The notes beneath the pieces are model-generated. The model saw nothing but the letters and a program-made list of their open reading frames with translations, did no database searches and was not told where the DNA came from. 37,029 nucleotides of DNA from Shimwellia pseudoproteus (GTDB lineage Bacteria > Pseudomonadota > Gammaproteobacteria > Enterobacterales > Enterobacteriaceae). The stretch covers positions 1 through 37,029 of the forward strand of contig NZ_WBXP01000039.1 of the NCBI RefSeq assembly GCF_016415625.1, in the 5' to 3' direction. A program made the position numbers and the translations under genes. Within the stretch, counting starts at the first letter, position 1, and every line of letters begins with the position of its first letter. Below are positions 21,926 to 31,961 of this stretch, in pieces.

Positions 21926-21945
21926 CTCACCACAGAGAAACGCTT

Positions 21946-22218
21946 ATGGCTCTTGCCCGTATTACCCAAAAAGAGATGACCGACGCCGAACAGCGCGAAC
22001 TGAAAACCCTGCTGGACCGTGAGCGTATCGCCCACGGCAGGGCGCTGACCAACAGCGAATCCAACCGGGTCAAAAAGGACTATATCGACAAATTAATGGC
22101 GCAGCGCGAAGCAGAAGCAAAGAAAGCCCGCCAGGTGAAGAAAAAGCAGGCTTTTAAACCGGATCCGCAAGCCACATTTTCGTGGTCAGCCAATACGGCA
22201 ACCCGGGGCAGACGCTAA
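21946..22218 (+). CDS. yjbD: Conserved small protein YjbD (DUF3811 type)
   Basis: The 90-residue product has E. coli YjbD length and sequence (MALARITQKEMTDAEQREL at the start, FSWSANTATRGRR at the end). It is very hydrophilic, rich in Lys, Arg and Glu, and probably helical. Its function is unknown. The frame is open upstream into the inverted repeat, but the ATG at 21946 gives the family start. It converges with rluF, eight bases apart, with no terminator between. The E. coli order lysC-yjbD-rluF is kept apart from the inserted panS-like gene. Confidence 0.92.
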   Translation: MALARITQKEMTDAEQRELKTLLDRERIAHGRALTNSESNRVKKDYIDKLMAQREAEAKKARQVKKKQAFKPDPQATFSWSANTATRGRR

Positions 22219-22226
22219 CCGCCAGG

Positions 22227-23117
22227 TTAACGTCCCTTCTTCTTACGGCCCGGCTGGGTGAAGCGCTTACCGGAGGGTGCACCGGGGCGGCCTTTTGCCG
22301 CAGGCTGGCCGGCTTTTGCTGCTGGCCTGGCGCCGCCGCCCGATGCCGCTTTCGCTTTTGGTTTTGCCTTCGGGGTGCTCTTCTTCTGCGACTCGGATGA
22401 CGATGACTCAATCCGGTTAAACAGTTCGATAAGCTCGTCGGGCGTAAGATCCCGCCACTCTCCTGGCGGAATACCGGCCAGGCTGACGTTCATGATGCGC
22501 GTGCGCTCCAGCCGGGTGACGTCATAGCCGAAGTATTCGCACATCCGGCGGATCTGGCGGTTTAGCCCCTGAACCAGGGTAATGCGGAAGGAGAGCGGGC
22601 CTTCTTTCTTCACTTTGCACTTTTTGGTCATGGTACCGAGGATCGGTACACCGGCCCCCATACCGCGAATAAACTCGTCAGTCACCGGTTTGTTTACCGT
22701 CACCAGATATTCTTTTTCATGATCATTACCGGCGCGCAGGATCTTGTTCACCAGATCGCCGTGGTTGGTCAGGAAGATCAGGCCATTGGAGTCTTTATCC
22801 AGCCGGCCAATGGGGAAAATACGCTGGCTGTGGTTCACAAAGTCCACAATATTGTCTTTCTCACCACTTTCTGTGGTGCTGACAATGCCCACCGGTTTAT
22901 TCAGCGCGATAAATACCAGATCTTCTGCATCGCGGGGTTCAATCAGCCGGCCATTCACTTTCACCGTATCCCCGGGCACCACCTGATCACCGATGGTGGC
23001 GCGTTTACCGTTGATAAAAACATTTCCCTGTTCGATGTAACGATCGGCCTCGCGGCGTGAGCAGATCCCGCTCTCGCTAATATATTTGTTTAAACGGATG
23101 GATTGTGTGGACAGCAT
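22227..23117 (-). CDS. rluF: 23S rRNA pseudouridine synthase RluF
   Basis: RluF converts U2604 of 23S rRNA to pseudouridine, and in E. coli also modifies tRNA-Tyr. The 296-residue protein has an N-terminal S4 RNA-binding domain (about 7-60), then the RsuA-family catalytic domain with the active Asp D107 in [10 protein letters not shown] and the [14 protein letters not shown] block. The tail after about residue 238 is a low-complexity, strongly basic Lys/Ala/Gly/Pro stretch that differs from E. coli in sequence. The frame extends to 23162, but the ATG at 23117 has AGGAGA six bases upstream. Confidence 0.96.
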   Translation of the reverse strand: MLSTQSIRLNKYISESGICSRREADRYIEQGNVFINGKRATIGDQVVPGDTVKVNGRLIEPRDAEDLVFIALNKPVGIVSTTESGEKDNIVDFVNHSQRIFPIGRLDKDSNGLIFLTNHGDLVNKILRAGNDHEKEYLVTVNKPVTDEFIRGMGAGVPILGTMTKKCKVKKEGPLSFRITLVQGLNRQIRRMCEYFGYDVTRLERTRIMNVSLAGIPPGEWRDLTPDELIELFNRIESSSSESQKKSTPKAKPKAKAASGGGARPAAKAGQPAAKGRPGAPSGKRFTQPGRKKKGR

Positions 23118-23199
23118 AGTTTCTCCTGTAAAGCCGAAATATACCGTTAATTCGCCATGCACACCTGCATTTCTGCGAAATTTTTTTGCCTTTATTGCT

Positions 23200-23507
23200 G
23201 GGGTATATGAAGTGCGTATCCACCACGGCCCCGGTTATCGTGTCGCTATCAGGCCGACGGGAAATAGCATCATTGTGCTGTTGTGCGGCGGGGCAAATCA
23301 ACCCGTCCCGATGATATTGCACAGGCGAAACAACTGGCCACGGGCATGTCCCGTATCGCTGCCGAAACCGGCCTCTCCCGGGAGCAGCTCTACCGCGCAT
23401 TCAGCGACAAAGGCAACCCCACCCTCAAAAGCACCCTGGCGGCACTTAAGGCACTCGGGATCCAGCTGACGGTAAACATACCGGCACATAAAAAAGCCCC
23501 CGTCTGA
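23200..23507 (+). pseudogene. Toxin-antitoxin remnant (HigB-like toxin fused to HTH antitoxin)
   Basis: Frame 23200-23292 reads [15 protein letters not shown] then IIVLLCGG, the C-terminal core of the Gp49/HigB-like addiction toxins (COG3657 type). These usually continue GGDKSTQ..DIA.AK. Here that continuation, GKSTRPDDIAQAKQLA, is in another frame (from about 23292), consistent with loss of one base. It then runs without a break into TGMSRIAAETGLSREQLYRA and ALKALGIQLTV, the C-terminal helix-turn-helix of the partner antitoxin (COG3636 type). So the toxin lacks its N-terminal half, carries a frameshift, and is joined to an antitoxin lacking its N-terminus. The last 74-codon frame (23283-23507) could still make a short DNA-binding protein, but I judge the locus a fossil. 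E. coli has pepE at this place. Confidence 0.8.
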
Positions 23508-23516
23508 AACGGGGGC
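23491..23516 (-). terminator. Terminator of yjbB
   Basis: On the minus strand GCCCCCGT (23516-23509 region) pairs with ACGGGGGC (23503-23496) over a 5-base loop, followed by TTTTT. It overlaps the last codons of the toxin-antitoxin remnant on the plus strand. Confidence 0.9.
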
Positions 23517-23553
23517 CTGATTAACCATCTCGCCAGATAACACCGGTTCAGGG

Positions 23554-25185
23554 CTACTCCGTTTCCCGTTCGTCGTCGTCGTCCGGCTGCTCCAGCACGC
23601 TGTACGCCACCGCACAGAACAACGAATTCAGGCGCTTCATATTCCCGAGTAATCCCAAATGCAGGGAGCTGGTTTCAATGCTCTGCACATTCTGCTGGTG
23701 CAGCCGGTCCACATGGGCATGGGAATAACGCCGGTTCATAATGCGAAAACGGTGCTTACTACGGCGCAAGCGGCGCGCGCTGGGCACATCACCGGAGAAG
23801 AACACCGACATGGCCAGTTGCAGGTTGCTGAGCAGCTGATCATACAGGGCATCCAGCTCTTTCAGGCCTTCTTCAGAAAAAGCGCGCCGCGCCGCCAGCG
23901 ATTTGTCCGCGATCTCGCTGCCCATACGCTCGACAATATCAGACGCCTGCTCAAGGTTGAGGGACATTTCGATAATCTCCGCCCAGCGCCGGGATTCTTC
24001 CTCTGCCAGCTCATCTTTCGGCATCCGCGCCAGATACAGCTTGATGGCGGTATACAGCACGTTGATGTCTTCCGCCTGCTTGCGGAGAATTTTTTCCTGG
24101 CGCGGTTCACCGTGCATTATCTTGTATAACCCGGCGAGCATTTGCTCCGTCGTGTCCCCGATGCGCAGCGTCTCCCGGGCGGCATTGGCCAGCCCCAGGG
24201 CGGGGGTATCCAGCGCGCTGGAATCAAGATATTTAGGCCGCAGGCGGTCATCAAGCTCCGGCGGGTCCTGAATCACCCGGCGGCAAAAACGCGCCATCGG
24301 CTCCGCAAACGGCACCATCACCAGGCAACGGATCAGGTTATAGAAGACGTGGAAATAGATAACCAGTTCTGATTCCGGTAAGGCGATCCGGTGTAGCGCA
24401 TCGCCCACCAGATGAATAAACGGCAAAATAGCCAGACTGCCCACCAGCTTAAACAACAGGCTCCCCAGCGCCACCCGCCGGGCGGCGGCATTGGCCGCAC
24501 TGTTATTCAGCATCGCCAGTAACCCGGACCCCAGGTTAGCCCCGATAACCAGGCACAGCGCCACATCAAACGAGATAACCCCGGTGGCATTCAGGGTGGC
24601 CGTCAGGAGCACCGCCGCCAGGCTGGAATAACTGATCACGGCAAACAGCGCACCGATCAGCGCATCCAGCATAATGTCGCCCGTCAGCGAGGCAAAAATC
24701 ACTTTCACGCCAGACGCCTGAGTGATCGGGGTGACGGCCTGGACGATAAGCTCCAGCGCCAGCAGGATCAGCCCCAGGCCGATACCCACCCGACCAAGCT
24801 GCCCGGCCCGGCTTTGCCGGCGGCCAAGAAAGAAAATCACGCCAATAAAAATCAGCAGCGGCGACAGCCAGGAAAGGTCGAAGGTCAGAATACGCGCCAT
24901 CAGCGCGGTACCGACATCGGCCCCCAGCACAATAACCAGTGCCGGGGTCAGCGCCACCAGATCCTGGGCCACGAAAGAGGTCACCAACATGGTGGTGGCG
25001 TTACTGCTCTGCACCAGGGCGGTAACACCAATACCGGCGCAAAAGGCGAGTGGTTTCTTTTCAACACTCTGGCTCAGCACACTGCGCAGCCGGGCGCCAA
25101 AAACCCGCATGACACCGGTGCGCACGATATGCGTTCCCCAAACCAGCAGTGATACTGCCGAAAGCAGGTGTAATAGGGTTAGCAC
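23554..25185 (-). CDS. yjbB: Na/phosphate cotransporter family protein YjbB
   Basis: YjbB is an inner-membrane protein with an N-terminal Na/Pi-cotransporter domain (about 1-300) and a C-terminal PhoU-like helical domain (about 330-520). In E. coli its overproduction exports phosphate. The 543-residue length equals E. coli YjbB. The two inverted Na/Pi repeats show as QSSNATTMLVTSFVAQDL near 59-76 and YSSLAAVLLTATLNATGVI near 180. The start is GTG at 25185 with AGGAG five bases upstream. An ATG overlaps it by one base in another frame but stops after two codons. It lies downstream of metH on the same strand. Confidence 0.95.
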   Translation of the reverse strand: MLTLLHLLSAVSLLVWGTHIVRTGVMRVFGARLRSVLSQSVEKKPLAFCAGIGVTALVQSSNATTMLVTSFVAQDLVALTPALVIVLGADVGTALMARILTFDLSWLSPLLIFIGVIFFLGRRQSRAGQLGRVGIGLGLILLALELIVQAVTPITQASGVKVIFASLTGDIMLDALIGALFAVISYSSLAAVLLTATLNATGVISFDVALCLVIGANLGSGLLAMLNNSAANAAARRVALGSLLFKLVGSLAILPFIHLVGDALHRIALPESELVIYFHVFYNLIRCLVMVPFAEPMARFCRRVIQDPPELDDRLRPKYLDSSALDTPALGLANAARETLRIGDTTEQMLAGLYKIMHGEPRQEKILRKQAEDINVLYTAIKLYLARMPKDELAEEESRRWAEIIEMSLNLEQASDIVERMGSEIADKSLAARRAFSEEGLKELDALYDQLLSNLQLAMSVFFSGDVPSARRLRRSKHRFRIMNRRYSHAHVDRLHQQNVQSIETSSLHLGLLGNMKRLNSLFCAVAYSVLEQPDDDDERETE

Positions 25186-25387
25186 ATATACTCCTTATTT
25201 CGATTGTCCCTGAGCAACAACAAGACTTATCAGATACCAAATACCGTCAAACACAAGTGCAAAGCGGTGACATCATCATCACAAACACTCAACACATGAC
25301 AGTAAGTATAAGAGTCAGAAGCAAATAATAAGTCAGCTAAATGGGCTGATTGGCAGTATGTTGTAAAAAAAGATGACGGATTTGTGA

Positions 25388-25413
25388 CAGCACCGCCGGA
25401 AACGGCGGTGCTG
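25388..25413 (-). terminator. Stem-loop after metH
   Basis: CAGCACCGCCG (25388-25398) and CGGCGGTGCTG (25403-25413) form a perfect 11-bp stem with a four-base loop, 15 bases after the metH stop. No T-run touches it on the minus strand; seven T occur about 20 bases on. It probably ends or stabilises metH mRNA. The rest of the gap (25186-25387) is AT-rich and would hold the yjbB promoter. Confidence 0.65.
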
Positions 25414-25427
25414 GAGAGGGTCAGCGG

Positions 25428-28400
25428 TTAGTCCGCATCATAACCAAGGTTCGGCGCCAGCCAGCGTTCAGCCTCGGCAACGCTCATCCCTTTACGGCGG
25501 GCATAGTCCTCAACCTGATCGCGCTGGATCTGCGCCACGGCAAAATATTTGCTGTCCGGGTGGCTGAAGTACCAGCCAGAAACTGACGCACCGGGCCACA
25601 TGGCGTAAGACTCGGTGAGCTGCATCCCGATCCGCGTTTCGACGTCCAGCAGTGACCAGATGGTGGCTTTCTCGGTATGTTCCGGGCAGGCCGGATAACC
25701 CGGCGCCGGGCGGATACCCTGGTAGTTTTCGCGGATCAGATCCTCGTTACTGAGGTTCTCGGTGGGGGCATAACCCCAGTACACCTTGCGCACCCGCTCA
25801 TGAAGGTACTCGGCAAAGGCTTCCGCCAGGCGGTCCGCCACCGATTTGATCATGATTTTATTGTAATCATCGTGCTGGGCTTCATAGGCCTCTGCCAGGG
25901 CGTCCTCCTCCAGGCCGCCAGTCACCGCAAACGCGCCGATATAATCGGGTTTGCGGGTGTGCCGTGGGGCGACAAAATCCGCCAGACAGTAGTTCGCATA
26001 GCCGACTTTTTCCGTCTGCTGGCGCAGATGATGGCCTACCGCCAGCACCTTCGTGCGGGTTTCATCCTGATAGATTTCCACATCATCCCCGACCCGGTTG
26101 GCCGGGAACAGCCCCACCACCCCGCGCGGCGTGAGGGCCTGGGTTTCGCTGAGCATATCCAGCATGGCGTTGGCGTCCGCAAACAGCCGTTTTGCCTCTT
26201 CGCCGACCACCTCATCTTCCAGAATACGCGGGTACTTACCGGCCAGGGTCCAGGTCATAAAGAACGGCGTCCAGTCGATATAGTTGCGCAGCGTCTCAAT
26301 ACTGGCGGTCACCTCCTGTACGCCCAGGCGGTGGGCTACTGGCGGGGTGTAGCTTTCCCAGTCGAACGCCAGATCATTCTCCCGGGCCACTGGTAGCGTC
26401 ACCGGTGGCGTGCGCGGTTTTTTACGCCCGTGCTGAATACGCACCGTTTCATACTCCTTACGGGTGCGGGCCACAAAATCATCCCGCTGGGTATCAGACA
26501 GCAGCGCAGAGACCACCCCGACAGTGCGCGAGGCATTCTGGACATAGACCGTCGGGCCGCTGTAATTCTGTTCAATTTTTACCGCGGTATGGGCTTTGGA
26601 GGTGGTGGCGCCGCCAATCAACAGCGGGATAGTAAAGCCCTGGCGCTCCATCTCTTTTGCCACGTTGACCATTTCATCCAGCGACGGGGTAATCAGCCCG
26701 GACAGGCCAATCAAGTCCGCATTATGTTCCCGGGCGGTTTTGAGTATTTTCTCCGCCGGGACCATGACGCCAAGATCGATAATGTCGTAGTTATTACACT
26801 GCAACACCACGCCAACAATATTTTTGCCGATGTCATGCACATCGCCCTTCACGGTGGCAATCACCATCTTGCCGTTGCTTTGGCCTTTCTCTTTGCTGGC
26901 CTCGATATAGGGTTCCAGGTAGGCCACCGCCTGTTTCATCACCCTGGCAGACTTCACCACCTGGGGCAGGAACATTTTGCCTTCACCGAACAGGTCACCG
27001 ACCACGTTCATGCCGTCCATCAGCGGCCCTTCGATAACCTCAATAGGCCGGTCAGCCTGCTGGCGGGCTTCTTCGGTATCCTGAACAATAAACTCGGTTA
27101 TGCCTTTGACCAGCGAGTATTCAAGGCGTTTTCTGACATCCCAGCTTCGCCACTCCGCCAGTTGGGTATTGGCCGCCTCATCCGTTTTACTGCCGCGGTA
27201 TTTCTCCGCCAGGTCCAGCAGGCGCTCAGTGCCGTCATCGCGGCGGTTGAGGATAACGTCTTCCACCGCATCGCGCAGCTCGGCGGGCAGATCGTCATAA
27301 ATCGCCAGCTGCCCGGCGTTCACAATCCCCATATCCATCCCGTTACGAATGGCGTAGTAGAGGAACACCGCGTGGATCGCCTCGCGCACCGGGTCATTAC
27401 CGCGAAACGAGAACGACACGTTAGAGACCCCGCCGGAGATCAGCGCGTGGGGCAGATTGCGTTTGATATCTTCACAGGCGCCGATAAAGTCCACCGCATA
27501 GTTGTTATGCTCTTCAATCCCGGTGGCCACGGCAAAAATATTCGGGTCGAAGATAATATCTTCCGGGGGAAAGCCAACGTCGTTGGTCAGAATGTTGTAA
27601 GCCCGGGTACAAATCTCAATCTTGCGCTCCCGGGTGTCCGCCTGGCCCTGCTCGTCAAACGCCATCACCACCATGGCAGCGCCGTAGCGGCGCACCAGCC
27701 GGGCATGCGCAATAAAGACATCGACACCTTCTTTCATTGAGATCGAGTTCACGATCCCCTTGCCCTGGATGCACTTAAGCCCTTGTTCGATAACCTCCCA
27801 CTTTGAGGAGTCGATCATGATAGGCACCCGGGCGATATCCGGTTCACCGGCTATCAGGTTCAGAAAGCGCACCATCGCGGCTTCCGCGTCCAGCATCCCT
27901 TCATCCATATTGATGTCGATGATCTGGGCGCCGTTTTCAACCTGCTGGCGGGCCACATCCAGCGCCTCGCCGTATTTCTCTTCTTTGATCAGCCGTTTAA
28001 ATTTCGCCGAGCCGGTCACGTTCGTCCGCTCCCCGACGTTAACAAACAGGCTGTCGTCGCCGATATTGAGCGGTTCCAGCCCGGACAGGCGACAGGCCAC
28101 CGGCAAGGTTGGCCGCTTACGGGGGGCCACCCCGGCCACGGCGCGGCTCATGGCGGCAATATGGGCCGGCGTGGTACCACAGCAACCGCCGACGATATTC
28201 AGGAAGCCAGACTCCGCCCACTCTTTGACCTGGGCGGCCATGGTGTCAGCATCCAGATCATATTCGCCAAAGGCATTCGGCAGCCCGGCGTTAGGGTGCG
28301 CGGTCACGTAGCACTCGGCAATCCGCGACATCTCCGCCACGTACTGGCGTAGCTCATCCGGCCCCAGGGCGCAGTTGAGGCCAAACGACAGTGCGTCTGC

Positions 28401-29117
28401 GTGGCGTAACGAGTTATAAAAGGCTTCGGTTGTTTGCCCGGACAGGGTGCGCCCGGAAGCATCGGTAATGGTGCCGGAGATCATGACAGGCAGCGATTGC
28501 CCCAGCGCGTCAAATTCCGTTTCCACCGCAAAAATCGCCGCTTTGGCGTTCAGGGTATCGAAGACGGTCTCAATGAGGATCAGGTCTGCCCCCCCTTCGA
28601 CCAGCGCCCGGGTAGACTCCCGGTAGGCGTCCACCAGCTTATCGAAGGTGATATTGCGGTATGCCGGGTCGTTGACGTCCGGAGAGATAGACGCAGTGCG
28701 GTTAGTGGGGCCGAGGACACCGGCCACGTAACGCGGTTTTTCCGGGTCGAGGGCGGTCCATTTATCGGCACAGGCCCGGGCCAGTTTCGCCGCCGTGTAG
28801 TTAATTTCTGCGGACAGGGACGCCATCTGGTAGTCCGCCATGGCGATAGTGGTGGAGTTAAAGGTGTTGGTTTCGATAATGTCCGCGCCCGCCTCAAAAT
28901 AGGCGTCATGAATGGCGGCAATAATATCGGGCTGGGTCAGCACGAGTAGGTCATTGTTGCCTTTCAGATCACAGGGCCAGTCGGCAAACCGCTCACCGCG
29001 AAAAGCGTTTTCATCTAAACGATACCCCTGGATCATCGTGCCCATACCACCGTCCAGGACCAAAATGCGTTGTGCCAGCTGCTGGTGCAGCTTTTCTGTT
29101 TTATTTTTATTGCTCAC
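25428..29117 (-). CDS. metH: Cobalamin-dependent methionine synthase MetH
   Basis: MetH transfers a methyl group from methyltetrahydrofolate to homocysteine through cobalamin, the last step of methionine synthesis. Domains in order: homocysteine/zinc domain (about 1-330, zinc ligands in FGLNCALG and GGCCGTTP), folate-binding domain (about 355-620, [11 protein letters not shown] and the [10 protein letters not shown] block), cobalamin cap and B12-binding domain (about 650-900, with DVHDIGKN holding the axial His), and the AdoMet reactivation domain (900 to the end, [15 protein letters not shown]). With the start at 29117 it has 1229 residues (E. coli 1227). That GTG has GGAG five bases upstream; the GTG at 29123 overlaps the same element and is less likely. 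It is divergent from iclR. Confidence 0.98.
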   Translation of the reverse strand: MSNKNKTEKLHQQLAQRILVLDGGMGTMIQGYRLDENAFRGERFADWPCDLKGNNDLLVLTQPDIIAAIHDAYFEAGADIIETNTFNSTTIAMADYQMASLSAEINYTAAKLARACADKWTALDPEKPRYVAGVLGPTNRTASISPDVNDPAYRNITFDKLVDAYRESTRALVEGGADLILIETVFDTLNAKAAIFAVETEFDALGQSLPVMISGTITDASGRTLSGQTTEAFYNSLRHADALSFGLNCALGPDELRQYVAEMSRIAECYVTAHPNAGLPNAFGEYDLDADTMAAQVKEWAESGFLNIVGGCCGTTPAHIAAMSRAVAGVAPRKRPTLPVACRLSGLEPLNIGDDSLFVNVGERTNVTGSAKFKRLIKEEKYGEALDVARQQVENGAQIIDINMDEGMLDAEAAMVRFLNLIAGEPDIARVPIMIDSSKWEVIEQGLKCIQGKGIVNSISMKEGVDVFIAHARLVRRYGAAMVVMAFDEQGQADTRERKIEICTRAYNILTNDVGFPPEDIIFDPNIFAVATGIEEHNNYAVDFIGACEDIKRNLPHALISGGVSNVSFSFRGNDPVREAIHAVFLYYAIRNGMDMGIVNAGQLAIYDDLPAELRDAVEDVILNRRDDGTERLLDLAEKYRGSKTDEAANTQLAEWRSWDVRKRLEYSLVKGITEFIVQDTEEARQQADRPIEVIEGPLMDGMNVVGDLFGEGKMFLPQVVKSARVMKQAVAYLEPYIEASKEKGQSNGKMVIATVKGDVHDIGKNIVGVVLQCNNYDIIDLGVMVPAEKILKTAREHNADLIGLSGLITPSLDEMVNVAKEMERQGFTIPLLIGGATTSKAHTAVKIEQNYSGPTVYVQNASRTVGVVSALLSDTQRDDFVARTRKEYETVRIQHGRKKPRTPPVTLPVARENDLAFDWESYTPPVAHRLGVQEVTASIETLRNYIDWTPFFMTWTLAGKYPRILEDEVVGEEAKRLFADANAMLDMLSETQALTPRGVVGLFPANRVGDDVEIYQDETRTKVLAVGHHLRQQTEKVGYANYCLADFVAPRHTRKPDYIGAFAVTGGLEEDALAEAYEAQHDDYNKIMIKSVADRLAEAFAEYLHERVRKVYWGYAPTENLSNEDLIRENYQGIRPAPGYPACPEHTEKATIWSLLDVETRIGMQLTESYAMWPGASVSGWYFSHPDSKYFAVAQIQRDQVEDYARRKGMSVAEAERWLAPNLGYDAD

Positions 29118-29203
29118 TGTCACTCCACTCTACCTATCCACCCGGACGAAAAACCGGTCATCCATACTGGCATAAGTTAACAGGTGGTAAAAGCGCCAAA
29201 AGG

Positions 29204-29216
29204 TGAGACATCTTCA
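29204..29216. promoter_or_regulatory. Candidate MetR site in the metH-iclR region
   Basis: TGAGACATCTTCA resembles the MetR consensus TGAANNTNNTTCA with two deviations, about 90 bases upstream of metH. MetR activates metH in E. coli. This is a weak positional match only. Confidence 0.35.
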
Positions 29217-29266
29217 GGATACTGCTCTTACCAGTGCCCGGCAGGTTGCATTATCGCCAAATAAAA

Positions 29267-29281
29267 CGAAAATGATTTCCA
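29267..29281 (+). promoter_or_regulatory. IclR operator upstream of iclR
   Basis: CGAAAATGATTTCCA matches the IclR consensus TGGAAATNATTTCCA at 12 of 14 positions. It lies 23 bases before the iclR ATG and fits the known self-repression of iclR. Confidence 0.75.
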
Positions 29282-29304
29282 CGATACAGAAAAAGGAGTC
29301 TGTC

Positions 29305-30141
29305 ATGGCCGCTGCCGTCCCTGTTAAACGCGGTAAAAAACCCCGTCCCGCTGCGGCTGCCGCTGCCCCGCAACCCACCGGACAGGTGCAGTCTCTCACC
29401 CGCGGGCTGAAATTGCTTGAGGCGATTGCCGAGTCCCACGGCAGCGTTGCGCTCACCGATCTGGCCCAGCAGGCCGGGTTGCCAAACTCCACCACCCACC
29501 GCCTGCTGACCACCATGCAGCAGCAGGGCTTTGTACGCCAGGTGGGGGACCTTGGCCACTGGACCATTGGCGCACACGCTTTTATTGTCGGCAGCAGTTT
29601 TTTGCAGAGCCGCAATCTGCTGGCCATCGTGCACCCTATTTTGCGCAGCGTGATGGACGCGTCCGGCGAAACCGTCAATCTGGCAGTGCTGGACCACAGT
29701 GACCACGACGCGATTATTATCGACCAGGTGCAATGTACCCAGTTGATGCGGATGTCCGCCCCCATTGGCGGTAAATTGCCGATGCACGCCTCCGGGGCGG
29801 GGAAAGCGTTTCTGGCGCATCTGAGTGACGATCAAGTGTCTGGCCTGCTGCACCGTAAAGGGCTGCATGCCTATACCCACGCGACCCTGGTCTCGCCGGT
29901 GCATCTGAAAGACGACCTCGCCCACATTCGCAAGCGGGGCTACTCCTTTGACGACGAAGAGCACGCCCTGGGGTTACGCTGCATTGCGGCCTGTATCTTC
30001 GATGAGCACCATCTGCCGTTTGCCGCTATCTCCATTTCCGGCCCTATCTCACGCATCACCGATGACCGGGTTACCGAGCTGGGCGCCCTGGTGATCAAGG
30101 CGGCGAAAGAGGTCACCCTCGCCTGGGGTGGCGTGCGCTAG
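29305..30141 (+). CDS. iclR: Acetate operon repressor IclR
   Basis: IclR represses aceBAK during growth on sugars and also its own gene. Glyoxylate and pyruvate tune its binding. The 278-residue protein has a basic Ala-rich N-terminal tail, the winged helix-turn-helix at about 35-85 ([20 protein letters not shown]) and the C-terminal effector domain with [20 protein letters not shown] and the [13 protein letters not shown] block. The frame is open from 29203, but AAAAGGAG lies before the ATG at 29305, giving the E. coli-like start. In E. coli arpA lies between iclR and aceK; here the two genes meet tail to tail. Confidence 0.97.
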   Translation: MAAAVPVKRGKKPRPAAAAAAPQPTGQVQSLTRGLKLLEAIAESHGSVALTDLAQQAGLPNSTTHRLLTTMQQQGFVRQVGDLGHWTIGAHAFIVGSSFLQSRNLLAIVHPILRSVMDASGETVNLAVLDHSDHDAIIIDQVQCTQLMRMSAPIGGKLPMHASGAGKAFLAHLSDDQVSGLLHRKGLHAYTHATLVSPVHLKDDLAHIRKRGYSFDDEEHALGLRCIAACIFDEHHLPFAAISISGPISRITDDRVTELGALVIKAAKEVTLAWGGVR

Positions 30142-31895
30142 ACCACGTGCCGGACGGGTGGCGGCTCACTGGTGCCATAACGCACACAGAACCGCTGCCT
30201 GCGCCGGTAGGCATAGACATCTTCCACATGGCCGTCGCGGATGCGTTGTTGCAGCGCCCGCCAGTAATCCGCCCGGAACAGATCGCTGTGCATCTCATCA
30301 AATAACGGGGCGACCCGGGGATCCGCACACAGCCAGTGGCGAAACTCTTCCGGGAAGACATCTCCGGGGGCCACACTATACCAGGGCTCGCAGGCCAGCT
30401 CGTCCTCCGGGTAACGGGGCGGCGGGATATCGCGGAAATTTACCTCGGTCATATAACTGATTTCGTCATAGTCATAGAACACCACCCGGCCATGGCGCGT
30501 AACGCCGAAGTTTTTAAACAGCATGTCGCCGGGGAAGATATTGGCGGCCGCCAGCTGGCGAACGGCATTCCCGTATTCTTCGATGGCATCCCGTAGCTGG
30601 CGGGGTGAGGCCTGCTCCAGCCACAGGTTAAGGGGCACCATTCGCCGTTCAATATACAGGTGGCTGATGGTGACCTGGTGCGCGGTTATGCGCAGTTTCC
30701 CCGGGATCTCCTGTTGCAGCAGCCCTAATAGCGCCGGGCTTATCTGCTGGCGATCGAGGACGAAGTTTTCGAACTCCTGAGTATCCGCCATACGCCCCAC
30801 CCGGTCATGTTCTTTGACCAGTTGATAACAGGCCCGCACGTGGGCGGCGTTCATCTCCTTCTGGGGGGCAAAGGTGTCCTTAATCACTTTAAATACCCGA
30901 TCAAACCCTGGCAGGGTAAACACCAACATCACCATGCCCCGCACCCCGGGGGCCTCAATAAATTGCTCATCGGTATGGGTGACATAATTGAGATATTCCC
31001 GGTAAATCTCCGTTTTACCGTGTTTCTGGCAGCCGATGGCCATATACAGCTCGGCGGTGGTTTTCCCGGGCAGGATCTCCCGCAGCCACTCCACCGTGGC
31101 GGCGGGTACCGGGGCATAAACCATAAAGTAGGAGCGGGCAAAGCCGAACACGATACTGGCCTCTTGTGGGGTGGTCAGGCAGGTATCAATAAACAGTTCA
31201 CCGTCGTCACTGCGGTGTACCGGCATCAGCAGGGGCAGCACACCATCGGGGGTTATCAATTTTCCCACCAGCCAGGCGGCTTTGTTACGGTAGAACAGTT
31301 CATTGGCCAGCTGAATATGGCTGCGGGCTAAATGCGCCGGCCCCAGGGCCTCCTCAAGATGGCGAATGATATAGCCAATATCCCGCGGTTTATCCTGCCA
31401 GGGCAGGCGCAGCGGTAAGTCTGTCAGCATACGGTTGAGCATCACCGCCCAGCCTTTATCCGGGTGGAAGGCTTTGGCCAGCGGCCGGGAATGGTGCTGG
31501 AAGTAGCGTGCCGGCTGGGAGCTGAAAATAAATAACCGCGCCGGTGTCAGCGCCCGGTGATCAAACAGGCGGCAATACACTGAGTTAAAAAAGCTTTCTG
31601 CAATCTCGAAGCGCGGATAATCCGGCAATAATTGGGTGTAATGGGCCTTGACCCGCAGCAGGAAGTCGCTGTCTGTGGCCTGCCCCTGGGTGATGCAGCG
31701 CAACTGCTCCACCACCAGCCCGACATGGTGATCATAGAGGTGAATACGCTTTTTCATCGCCTGCTGGACTGCATGCCAGTCTGCCTGCTCAAAGCGCTGC
31801 TGTGCCCCGGCGGTAACCTCCAGAAAGCGGCCGTACTGGGCATCGAACCCCTGCAAAATAGTTTGCGCTATTAATAGCTCTTTCGCTCTCGACAT
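30138..31895 (-). CDS. aceK: Isocitrate dehydrogenase kinase/phosphatase AceK
   Basis: AceK phosphorylates isocitrate dehydrogenase to switch it off, and removes the phosphate again, so that isocitrate flows into the glyoxylate bypass during growth on acetate. The 585-residue protein (E. coli 578) has the N-terminal regulatory domain with [20 protein letters not shown] and the C-terminal kinase-like domain with the [20 protein letters not shown] region carrying the catalytic Asp residues. The C-terminal tail after VRYG is a few residues longer than in E. coli. The frame is open to 31934, inside the upstream hairpin, but 31895 gives the known start, with only a weak GGGGTGG ribosome site, consistent with low expression. 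Its stop codon shares the tetranucleotide CTAG with the iclR stop. Confidence 0.96.
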   Translation of the reverse strand: MSRAKELLIAQTILQGFDAQYGRFLEVTAGAQQRFEQADWHAVQQAMKKRIHLYDHHVGLVVEQLRCITQGQATDSDFLLRVKAHYTQLLPDYPRFEIAESFFNSVYCRLFDHRALTPARLFIFSSQPARYFQHHSRPLAKAFHPDKGWAVMLNRMLTDLPLRLPWQDKPRDIGYIIRHLEEALGPAHLARSHIQLANELFYRNKAAWLVGKLITPDGVLPLLMPVHRSDDGELFIDTCLTTPQEASIVFGFARSYFMVYAPVPAATVEWLREILPGKTTAELYMAIGCQKHGKTEIYREYLNYVTHTDEQFIEAPGVRGMVMLVFTLPGFDRVFKVIKDTFAPQKEMNAAHVRACYQLVKEHDRVGRMADTQEFENFVLDRQQISPALLGLLQQEIPGKLRITAHQVTISHLYIERRMVPLNLWLEQASPRQLRDAIEEYGNAVRQLAAANIFPGDMLFKNFGVTRHGRVVFYDYDEISYMTEVNFRDIPPPRYPEDELACEPWYSVAPGDVFPEEFRHWLCADPRVAPLFDEMHSDLFRADYWRALQQRIRDGHVEDVYAYRRRQRFCVRYGTSEPPPVRHVV

Positions 31896-31920
31896 AGCCA
31901 CCCCGGGTGATCCGCAGACA

Positions 31921-31953
31921 ACAAAAAGCCCCACCCGGTAAACCGGGTGGGGC
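31921..31953 (-). terminator. Terminator-like attenuator between aceA and aceK
   Basis: On the minus strand GCCCCACCCGG-TTTA-CCGGGTGGGGC (11-bp perfect stem, 31953-31928) is followed by TTTTTGT. It lies between the aceA stop and the aceK start inside one operon. Much less AceK than AceA is made in E. coli, and this partial terminator probably creates that step. Confidence 0.85.
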
Positions 31954-31961
31954 CATGATGA

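Noticed and set aside
25186..25387. Pho box upstream of yjbB
   Set aside because: One CTGTCAT half-site is present on the minus strand, but the required second half at the 11-base repeat distance does not match.
26430..27740. 436-codon open frame on the plus strand opposite metH
   Set aside because: It is antisense to a well-conserved MetH segment, rich in His, Arg and Gln with no recognisable domain. Such frames are a by-product of GC-rich codon usage.
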